Shown in pieces: positions 45,805 to 57,100 of a DNA stretch of 64,000 nt. The stretch's first letter is position 1, and each line of letters opens with the position of its first letter. Under the pieces are notes generated by a model. That model did no database searches. It had not been told where the DNA came from and was given only the letters and a program-made list of their open reading frames with translations. The position numbers and the translations under genes are program-made. Origin of the DNA: Nematostella vectensis (lineage: Eukaryota; Cnidaria; Anthozoa; Actiniaria; Edwardsiidae); contig NC_064041.1 of the NCBI RefSeq assembly GCF_932526225.1, positions 11,700,813-11,764,812 on the forward strand. Reading direction: 5' to 3'.

Positions 45805-45931
45805 ATATACGTCTCTTACTATCATGGGAGTGTCAGGGTTTTTGAGCAAGACCACCTCAATGAACACGCCCGAATCGTCTCGTCGTTGAATTACTTGCAG
45901 TTGGCTACCATCATTCAAACGGGAATACATT
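45805..45931 (-). CDS. Unassigned putative exon
   Basis: On the minus strand an open stretch begins MYSRLNDGSQLQVIQRRDD and ends DTPMI before a donor-like GTAAGA. The composition is protein-like. It lies between the 3' ends of MIGA and UBR4, where no other gene is visible, so it may be a relic or chance. Confidence 0.2.
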
Positions 45932-46395
45932 TGGCGCTTTAAGATTGCTCAGTTAAGCAAAAGAGTTGGCCTTCCCATGAGATGTTAATTTTGACACGTC
46001 TGTCTAGGGGTTTATTGGAAGACTGGATTACTCATGAGCTTTTACTCTTGACAGCGTCTGTCTGAGGGTTTGGTAAATGACTGGGTTACCATGAGATGTC
46101 ACTCTTGACACAGAGTTTGATTGTGGGTTTAGTGAAAAGGGGGACTACCCATAAGTCGATTTCTTCTGACTGAAGCTCAGTTAAAGAGTGGATTGCTCAC
46201 GAAGAGGTTCTCAAGGAGAGGCTTTTTACATTTCTTGACACCCAGGGGTAACGAAGGGTCGAATCCCCATAAATGACCACGATACTAACAATATCCATAA
46301 GATTAATCTGAATTTATTACGGGCGCGATCTAGCAAATCGACAATTATTACTACATTTGATCGGAAAATCCCAGCAAATAACAGTCTTCATCTGT

Positions 46396-46710
46396 CACTG
46401 TCAAGACATCACAACATCCATAAGTCAGGATGTTAGGGAAACATTTGCTTAAGGTGATCAGGTGCAGCTATCTTGTGTCAATCCACAGCTTAACCTGTTA
46501 CAGTCAAGACATCACAACATCCATAAGTCAGGATGTTAGGGAAACATTTGCTTAAGGTGATCAGGTGCAGCTATCTTGTGTCAATCCACAGCTTAACCTG
46601 TTACAGTCAAGACATCACAACATCCATAAGTCAGGATGTTAGGAAAACATTTGCTTAAGGTGATCAGGTGCAGCTATCTTGTCTCAATCCACAGCTTAGC
46701 CTGTTACAGT
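46396..46710. repeat. 103-bp tandem repeat, three units
   Basis: The string tcaagacatcacaacatcc recurs at 46401, 46504 and 46607, giving a constant 103-bp period with almost no changes. It lies in the 3' flank of UBR4. A more degenerate repeat of about 60 bp precedes it at about 45960-46200. Confidence 0.95.
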
Positions 46711-46784
46711 TTTATCTTTATTTAAGTTAGTATTACGTTGTTAAGTTGAGCTAATGCGCTCTGCTGGGGTCGGTAGGCGTGTGA

Positions 46785-49700
46785 TCACTGCGGCAGTCCG
46801 GAGATTATGTCCAACAGGAATGTGTCCACGTTGTCCAGCTGGTCTAGAACCCCTGCAGAAGATTGAGATAAAGTTTTTGTGAATATAAAAGGTTAGCAAC
46901 GTACCGCATATTATCACCATCTCATCATACCACCGTTATCAAAATCATCACCACATCATCATTAATATTATCACCATCACTGATACCATCAATCGTCGCC
47001 ATCATTACCACAACCATCACTATAACATAAAAATACGATAAACACGTCATAACCACTATCATTATTATTACAGAAACAATAATTATTAATATCCCACCAT
47101 TATTTTTAATGGTGGAAGGACCTGGCTGGCGCAATTGCCAGAGCACTGCAGTGCCGATTCCCGGTTCCCGGTTCCAGCGTGATACCTGCACTCTGGTAAT
47201 TAACCATTTTAGGGTGATAAGCTTCCCAAATTTACTTAATTCTATTTAATATATAGATTTAGGCACTGCCTAAAAGCGGAGCCAGCATGACTTTTTTCAG
47301 CATAAACTTGTGTAGAACCCTCCTTCCCTGCACTTTCATTGTGCATCAGGTTAGATCAAGGCTTTGCCCTATGACCGGAAATGAATCATACGGCGGCTAC
47401 CCTGGGCGCTTTCTACGCCTCTGACTCGACAAAGTAACTGCACTCTGGTAATACACCATTTTAGGGTGATAAGCTTCCCAAATTTACTTAATTCTATTTA
47501 TTAGAAAAACACCATCATCATTACCATAACCAACCACCATAAATTACAAAGTACTTACCAGCGACGTCACACAGCTCCATGAAGGATTCCGCGGGAAGTA
47601 GATCCTCCTGGTAGGATGTCAGGATCTGCATAGAGATCAATGTATCATAAACCATTATAATAATATTTGGTTTGACAGTTACAGCAGGCACATGATTGTC
47701 AAAACGCATACGTCACATGAATCACATACATTTGTCCTTTCGTTAAGTGGTTCTGGTGACATGATTTTTTGGGGGGGGTTGCTTTTATGGAATGGGTTGG
47801 GTAAGGTTCATTCAAATTGCTCTCATCATTGTCGACGTGCTTAGCAATTGCTAGAGGACGGTAAATGGCAGGGAAGAAGGGAACGAAAAGGTAGTGTAAG
47901 GAGGGTTAGAGCAGGGAACAAGCAGGTAAAGGTGGGAGAAAGTAGGAGAAGAGTAAGGTCGGGTGGGAGCGGTGTAGGGCATGGTAATGTGGGATGGGAA
48001 CAGGGTAAGGGGAGGCAAAGACAGGATACCGGAGGTAGGACAGACAGGGCAGAATAACCAAGAGTGGTATCGTAAGGTAACAGAGATGGGCATCAAGGGG
48101 GTACGTCATTCGCATGGGTTTGATGGGATGGCGAACCGAGGTGACCTACCTTATCGCAGCTTTTCAGGATCGTTTCGTCATTGTTGCGGATGTTCTCTGC
48201 CATCGCTTGAGGCCAGCTCGTACCGCTTGAGATCACCAGATTTTTCTATAAAACCAGAGCCAAACCAAACTATAAGCAAGGGAATCGGGGACTCTCGCCT
48301 CATTTAGATTACCAACCTTGAAGATGCTCTGGAGTTGGTCGAGGAAGAAGAAGTAGATCACCGCAGGTCGGTAGACAGTGTATGGAAGGACACTCGTGTC
48401 CGACACTCTAACAAACACGTGAACATCTCGTGAATAATATGAACTAACAAACACGTGAACAGCACATTTAATATATGAAATTGCAAACACTTGAAAAGCA
48501 CGTGGACAACACATGAACTGACAAACGTGAACAATACGTGAACAGCATGTGAACTTTTACTTAAATAACATAAATAACACGAACAGTCAAGCATAATCAA
48601 AAGTACGTGAAAAGCAAATGAATCTTAAAACATGCGAATATATTAGTACATCAACTAGCGCATGTGCATACACAGGAATAGCAAGTGAACTTTTACAAGA
48701 ACCAACAGAGCACATGAGCAACACGTTGACCGTTTAACGATTTCTCGCACATATCAACCAAATTGATGGTTTTGTTAATATGTGAAATTTAAGGACAGTA
48801 AAGTGTTGAGCATACTTGCTGGATCCCGCGGGAGTGCTGTGTCGGATGTGGACTGTAGCGAGTAGCCTTCGGTAGAATGCCATGCGATGCTCCTGCCACT
48901 GGTCGTACGAGTAGACAAACAGCGACAGCAGGGTGTGGTAGAACGGGCTGTCGACCTGTTTGAACAAAGAAATATGTACAATTAAAAAAGAAACTCTGTT
49001 ATATCGGACACTCCAGATAGGCGAAGGGTGACAAGCAGTGTAGATTGGTAATCTAACTGATTAAACTGGACAATAAGCACAAGTTAGAAACAAAAGCATT
49101 CCAGTCCAACCCTATTGTACAGGGCCGAGGGACAAGGCGCAGAATGGGAAGTCAAACTGATTAAAGTGGGCACAAGAAAATAATAAAAGCATTCCATTCA
49201 AAATCCCTCTTGTATCGAACACTACTCTTGCTAATAGAAAAAGAGCAATGTGATCGACCTGTTTAAACGGAATAATGGACATTGTTAAAGGTAAGAAGCA
49301 TTCGAGTACAGCTCTTCAATACTGGGAAATGCTCGAAGGAGCGAGCAAACAGGAAAAACAGGAAAGGATAACCGGTTGTTGACAGCCTAATTAAACGACA
49401 CAATAGACGGAAATAAACATTTAACGCACCGAGCAATGCATTTCTAGAGCAATTCTGTTATATCCAGCTATGTCCTTGCGATTAAACAAAGAGCTGATAC
49501 TATCGGATACTAGACTGCAACAAGATCTAAAAGTAGCGTACCTCATAACATGACTCAACAAATTTCTCGGGTGATGCCTCCAGGAACGCTTTCAGGGTTT
49601 TCTCCTCCCGGCTTCTCTGTCTGGTCCTAAAGGCAACGTAACGGAGTTTAATGTACAAAGTCATATGGTACTCCGAATGAACTATGCTCGCCATAAGGAC

Positions 49701-51197
49701 ATATAGTATCGCGTGCACTGTGTATGACATAAGCTTACCTCATCCCTACCCGCTGGACTGTGCTAACATAATGGGATACAACCATGTGCACTTATGAACT
49801 TATCCTTCCCTGCCAATTCTACCCCATTATGTTTGCTTGCATACACCTCAACTTCAATAAAAGTTCGGCGAATGGCATTAATCGAATAGCGGTTCTGCGA
49901 CCGAAAGGTGTTCATGGGTAGTAATTATTTGTAAAAATAAAGGTGCTAAATAAATTCAAACGATGTCAGAATATACTAATTATATTAAATGGCTAGTACT
50001 ATGTTTTATTTATATTTTTATGAATTTGAAACAAACACTTTGGGGTCCATGGGTCCTTTCGATCGTAGAACTGTCATTTGTCAATCGCCATTTGCGTTTG
50101 CACTGACAACGATTTTTGAAATAACGGGATATAACAACGTATTAATGACATAGAGTATCATGTGAATAGATTATGATTGCATAAGCTAATTCTATCCTAC
50201 CCACTCTACTCACTGATCTATGCTTGCGGTATGGGATATACTCACGTATACAAGACAGATTATTACATGTAGTATGTCATTAGAGCCAATCCTATCCCAA
50301 CCCACTTAACTATGCGTGTATATTCAGGGCATAATAGTATCGTGTGTAATAGTAGTATGGCATGAGCCTATACCATCCATACCCATTCTTTCCTATCACC
50401 TATCCTGCATACTCACGTATTCAGGACATAGAGTATCAAGTGCACCGCGTATGGTGTTAGAGCCAATCCCATCCCTTCTCACAGACCTATGTTTGCAGTA
50501 TGGGATATACTCACGTATTCAGGACATAGAGTATCAAGTGCACCGTGTATGGTGTTAGAGCCAATCCCATCCCTTCTCACAGACCTATGTTTGCAGTATG
50601 GGATATACTCACGTATTCAGGACATAGAGTATCAAGTGCACCGTGTATGGTGTTAGAGCCAATCCCATCCCTTCTCACAGACCTATGTTTGCAGTATGGG
50701 ATATACTCACGTATTCAGGACATAGACTATCACGTGTACCGCGTATGGTATTAGAGCCAATCCCATCCCTTCTCACAGACCTATACTCGCAGTATGGGAT
50801 ATACTCACGTATTCAGGACATAGAGTATCACGTGTACCGCGTATGGTATTAGAGCCAATCCCATCCCTTCTCACAGACGTATACTCGCAGTATGGGATAT
50901 ACTCACGTATTAAGGACATAGAGTATCACGTGTACCGCGTATGGTATTAGAGCCAATCCCATCCCTACTCATAGACCTATGCTTGCAGTATGGTATACTC
51001 ACGTATTCAGGACATAGAGTATCATGTGCACCGCGTACGGTATAAAGTGCACGTTGCTCTGACGCCCGCCGCCGCCAGTATCGTCACTGAAGGATCTCTC
51101 GAACGCAAAGCGAGTGAGCAGCAAGCGGAGGTCGTGGACAGCCATGTAGTACGTGGGCTCCATGTGACCTGTGCACTCTTGGATGTAGCTATTGTGC
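46785..51197 (-). CDS. UBR4: UBR4 C-terminal helical tail
   Basis: Exons 51197-51003, 49626-49542, 48955-48816, 48407-48317, 48245-48150, 47625-47559 and 46852-46785. The first encodes [20 protein letters not shown] and ends HMILYVLNT. The next carries [20 protein letters not shown]. The last two give FMELCDVAG and a final stretch ending ISGLPQ. These align in order with the conserved C-terminus of animal UBR4. The first intron is headed by a 98-bp donor-containing repeat. Confidence 0.9.
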
Positions 51198-54100
51198 CTG
51201 TTAGTACAAAAAGTCAATCAGATCAGGCGCGTACCCAGGACTTACTTAGGGGGGGGGGGGGGGAGGGCATCAAAAGTATCATCAGTATCATTTGGCAGAA
51301 AGGAGTGGTACACGCAAACCCTGCGCATCTCCTGTGTACGCGCCTGAACATACCCCTCAAAAAAGGACGTATAATGTGGGGCTACTTCGTCCGTTGCGCA
51401 TCTAGCTTAAGGGGTCAAGCGTAAGTGATAAAACTCTGAGTAGTAAAATTCTTTGATTCTTTCAATAAAACAAATTGGCACATTTGCCTTTGGCCTATAA
51501 AAACTATCAATTAGAGGCTTCCCCTACGGGCGAAACGAGTATTTTTTTAGCTAGGTTACCGTCGGTTTCACTCACCGTAGTGAGAATATAGACATAAAAA
51601 CAAATTATATGCATGTAATTACAAGGACACGAAATATCGCTTGGTAAACAATTCTAGGTATTATTTGAAGAATATGAATTTTCTCGCTCCCCCATAATAT
51701 TTATAGTGACATCTATATGAAGTACGTTTAAGGTTATATGATGCAAACATTAGCCACAACGCGTGAAACCGACGGTTCCTAAGCTGATTTCGATGTCGAT
51801 GACCACTGTCATGTCCCTTGTCAACACAACTTAGTTATCAACCTTGCTAGGCAGCTTGCGAAGGCGGACTCGGACACCAGAGGGCCCCAGATAGGCATGA
51901 GTCCGTTACATTTGGTGTTGGCATTCTGTAGCGCTGCACTCTCCCACTCATCACGACCACGGGCCAGCCTGCACAAACCATGGAGTAATAAATTAACCCT
52001 CGGTCATTAAAAAAACAGAGCTATTAGAGCAACAATAAAATGAGAAGAAAAAAAAAAAAAACCCAGAGGCACTGGATATAAATTTAGCTCCTCTCTGGGG
52101 ATCTATCTTTTGATTAAATCGCTTTTGAAAACGGGAATATTTTCCCGAGTTTACGCCTTCCTGTCCACACGCGATATGTGGGGATGGGGCCTAAGAGTAC
52201 TAGGTGGAAGCATACATAAGCATAAATTACACTTGTGTATAACCTTGGAAATAAGGTGTTAGAGTTGTTGCGTAATAGTGAGGCTGGCTTTTAGAGTACA
52301 GGGTGTTAATGCTTGTGTCGGACGTTGGGTATCCGATGCTTAGTTGATATCGTACCTGACGGCAGCCATGTGGCAGTCATAGTGGACGACATTGAAGTGA
52401 CTAACAGTGGAATAACCCTAAAATGTCAATAGAATCCCAAATGAGTTCATTCATTATTTCATTTTTAATGCACAACCGCGTTATACAATTAATAAAACCA
52501 ATAAATAAAACAGTCACTTCATGGTGTGGGGTAGTTTATGGGACTTGGTCCCAAATAGCGTCATATTCAACATAGAGTCTACAATACTAAATAGACTAAA
52601 AGCACAAACACTAACAATACTACATTAGTCACGATATCTAGCTAGTTAGCAATCAATCAATTCACACTTGGGGCTTAAAATGTCCCACAGAAAAAGTACT
52701 GCAACGAGGCCCCAAGAAATACCTGCGTTTTCCGTTGCTTGTTCTCAAAGTCCTCCAGGATGCATCGCTTGGTGAAAGTGTAGATACCTAGGACCTTATT
52801 TCAAGAGGCAGAACGACACGTCAGCAAAAATCCAGCTATAAAAACATTTAACCAAAAATGAAAATATATGGGCACGTAGCGGTAGCTATTGAGAAAGATT
52901 AGGCGTTAGAATATTTTACATGCAACACTTTTATACACCTATTTCAAATGAGGTTGCATTAGTGTCGTAACCCGCGGTGCTTCATGGGTAGCGTAAAAAA
53001 GGCTGAATCCGACATGACGGAAAAACCTGGAAAACGAGCAATTCGAGATGGAGAGAGAAGACACAATTTCTTCAGTGGCTATAGGTTCTTTGTATTACGG
53101 ACTGATTTTTAAAACAAAAATAACGTGAGGCCGAAGTGCACATAACCAGATTTTGGCTTTTTAAGATATTTTTTCCTGATCATCATTGCCCTGTGTATCA
53201 GCTCAGGGACGAAAAGCTCAAATTTCAATGACGTTTTACAAAAAGTCGCATCAATTTTAAAAAAGTCGCACTTGATATTTTGTTTGCTATAAGTTACTAA
53301 GTACTCAGAGAAATTTTCCGCCTTATTCGAGGTGAAATGGGCTTATTTAAAGCGTTACGTCATGTTTTTCCGTCATGTCGCTGAATCCTTGTTTCTGAAA
53401 GCTATGTCATTATTTATAAGAATATAAACAAGAATTCTACAGCCTTTGAAACCTGTACTTGTATTTTATTTCCGCTTATGTTTTTATTTTCTTGATACCC
53501 ATGAAGCACTGCGGGTTACGATACAATGATTCTCCGAGCGCAACGCTTATTTGAAATAGGTGTATATAACTCCCTAAAAATACAATTACAAGTTGTGAAT
53601 CGTAAAACTTCTTTAGCTCACACAGTAGATAGGGACACAGATCTATAGAGAGTTTACACGGTCAGATTTCGGAAAAAAAGGAATAAGACCCCCCCTTTTT
53701 CTAATTGTCAATTTTGCCATTTATCGGCACGGGACATATTGCCTAAAAAAACTCGAAGCCTCATGCAGCCGCTTTACAACTTATGTCAGACCAAGGATCA
53801 CAGCTAAGATCGAAATTGTTTATGCCTAAAAAACTCGATGCTTGAATTTTTAAACGAAAAGATATATATTAATTCAATACGTAAGTGGGTATAAAATAAC
53901 TTTCTTATCGCTAAATCTACCAGAGGCAGCCGCCATACAACTAATGTCAGAGCAAGGAACACAGCTAAGATCGAAATTGTTGGCTTTGGGGAGGGAGGAA
54001 AACCAGAGAAAAACCCTCAGAGCAAAGGCGAGACCAACTAACTCAACTCACGTCGGGACCGGGAATCGAACCCGGAACCCAGTGGTGAGAGGCACAGGCA

Positions 54101-57100
54101 CTACAGAGCGACCGGGAAACCTGTGGTGAGAAGCACAGGCACTACAGAGGGACCGGGAAACCTGTGGTGAGAAGCACAGGCACTACAGAGCGACCGGGAA
54201 ACCTGTGGTGAGAAGCACAGGCACTACAGAGCGACCGTGAAACCTGTGGTGAGAAGCACAGGCACTACAGAGCGACCGGGAAACATGTGATGAGAAGCAC
54301 AGACACTACAGAGCGACCGGGAAACCTGTGGTGAGAAGCGCAGGCACTACAGAGCGACCGGGAAACATGTGGTGAGAAGCGCAGGCACTACAGAGCGACC
54401 GGGAAACATGTGGTGAGAAGCACAGGCACTACAGAGCGACCGGGAAACCTGTGGTGAGAGGCACAGGCACTACAGAGCGACCGGGAAACCTGTGGTGAGA
54501 GGCACAGGCACTACAGAGCGACCGGGAAACCTGTGGTGAGAGGCACAGGCACTACAGAGCGACCGGGAAACATGTGGTGAGAAGCACAGGCACTACAGAG
54601 CGACCGGGAAACCTGTAGTGAGAAGCGCAGGCACTACAGAGCGACCGGGAAACCTGTGGTGAGAAGCACAGGCACTACAGAGCGACCGGGAAACGAGAGG
54701 CACAGGCACTACAGAGCGACCGGGAAACCTGTGGTGAGAAGCACAGGCGCTACAGAGCGACCAGGAAACCTGTGGTGAGAAGCACAGGCGCTACAGAGCG
54801 ACCGGGAAACCTGTGGTGAGAAGCACAGGCACTACAGAGCGACCGGGAAACCTGTGGTGAGAAGCACAGGCACTACAGAGCGACGCTCTGCCAACTGCGC
54901 CATCTGGACCCCCTTTTCTTTTATACCAGAAGCTCGCCTAAGGGGAATATGCCACAGACGGTGATCAATATGCCCACCTTCTGAGGGTGGTACTTGTAGC
55001 CCTCACGGCAGATGCAGCAGACGAGCCCGGTCTCCTCTGATAGGTCTTCCATCTCACGCATGAGGCTAGAGGGTTTGGCGACAATCTTACCTCCAGACAT
55101 GGTCTACAAAATTTACAAACGTATGAGAAACAAATACATTTGGATTTGGGGATTCAGGTGTCAAACAATATTTCCTGCATAAAGGCTCGATGAAACTATG
55201 GGCGCGTTTTTTTACTCGTGATTCCGGAATGAGAATGATAAGAATAGAAAAAGCGCGCGTTCGTTTATCCCGCGGCCCCATTCCGGAATGGAATGAAGGC
55301 TATCCACCCATTCTGCTACCTGTAGTAGAATGATTCGAATGCCATTCTGAACATTCTCTACCAACCATTCCCATTCCAGAATGATAGGAAAAAACGCGTT
55401 CTAAAGATGTTATAATCGTCCAAGTCATATAGCTGTAGTCGTCGCTTCTGGTGAGCATTGATTGTCCCATTTGTGTTGTCTTTTAATTGACTGATTTTAT
55501 GGAAACCAAATTGCTATGAACCGCTATTGCTCTTTAGCAATATCCCAACATCTTTTGTTGAAATCAAAAATTCTGAAGAGAAGACCTACGGAAATTGATT
55601 ATGGTTTGAGAAAAAGAGTAAACAGATCTCTGTACCTGCATGCCTAGCGCCCCTAGCTGTTTCTCCCTCATCGCCATTGCCAGCCTTTTCTTCTCTGTCC
55701 TTGTTTGACGACGAACTTCATTCACCTGAAAACAGTGGGCATCATTATCTGCTCAATGCTTACATTTGCTTTCTGTATAAACCCTATGCCTATTGTCCAG
55801 CCCAGAGCTGTCCTATTTATTCCAAACCAGTTTTTACATCTACCAATAAAGCCTAGCCCTGTTGTACAATGGTAAACCCAGAGCTGTTTTTTATTGCAAA
55901 CCAGTCTTACCTTCCGTGTCTTCACATCTATCAACAGTCTTTCCCTGTCCTTCGTGATTAAATACCCAGACCCCTGTGCACATTCGCCAACCATTTGGTT
56001 GATTCAATTTTTGCTTCAAGCAGATTCTCAGAAAGTGTCCTAACGTCCTAACTTTTTATTCCAGCCCTTTTCTCCCTCGTGGCGAAATGTGTTAATATTC
56101 TTGTTATACTTTAAGAATAGTCTCAGCATGCGCCCTAACTATCTCAGCCCTCCCCTCCATTTCCCCTCTTCCCCCTGTCCGACAGATTCCTGGAGTACAT
56201 TTCCTTTTTCCAAAGGTAAATTTTCACGTAATATTAAAGTTCTCCAGGAAGCCTCATAGCTTACGAAACCAAGCCCCATGTAGCTAAAAGCCAGTTAGAC
56301 TGGGTCCGGAAATGCCTTACCTTTTTCCCAACATGTGGGTTTTCTCGTAAGCTAAAAGCCAGTTAGATTGGATCCGGAAATGCCTTAACTTTTTCCCAAC
56401 CTGTTGGTTTTGTCGTAAGCTAAAAGCCAGTTAGACTGGGTCCGGAAATGCCTTACCTTTTTCCCAACCTGTGGATTTTCTCGTAAGCTAAAAGCCAGTT
56501 GGACTTGGTCCGGAAATGCCTTTCCTTTTTCCGAACCTTGGTTTTCTCGTAAGCTAAAAGCCAGTTAGACTGGATCCGGAAATGCCTTACCTTTTTCCCA
56601 ACCTGTGGGCTTTCTCGTAATGCTTCAAGCAGGTTTTCAGCAAGGGATCCCACCATCTCTTCAGATGACACTTGCTCCAGACGATGAATGACGGGAATGC
56701 TTGTCTCGCCCACAATGGACTGCACAATTCGACAAGTAGAATACAGTTAAGAAAGTGAGTGAGTAATGACTTTTGTGTGTATCCAGTAAAAGCTTGGATC
56801 TAGATAGGCCTAGTGACCTATTTTCCGGAGCCCAGGAATTAGCTTTAGAATTTTTACAGTTTTATGACTTTTGTGTGTATTTAGAAAGTTTGGATCTAGA
56901 TAGGTCTAGTGGCCTATTTTCTGGAGCCCAGTAATGGCTTAAGAATTTTCCTGCAACTTGAAATGCAATTTTTGTTGCGTTGCATAAAACGTTTCTACTG
57001 TTCGCAACATTTTGAGAGAAATTGCCCTGTGTACAATGCCCCTGCAACTCGCAATCTTGTCTCATTCATCATCGTTGAATTGCAAGTTGCAGGACTCATG

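Noticed and set aside
46396-46710. CRISPR-like direct repeats
   Set aside because: The whole 103-bp unit repeats with no variable spacers, and the context is a eukaryotic gene flank. It is an ordinary tandem repeat.
54058-54910. A tRNA gene
   Set aside because: A-box and B-box strings are present, but they are about 800 bp apart, there is no cloverleaf, and a SINE body follows. It is a tRNA-derived SINE.
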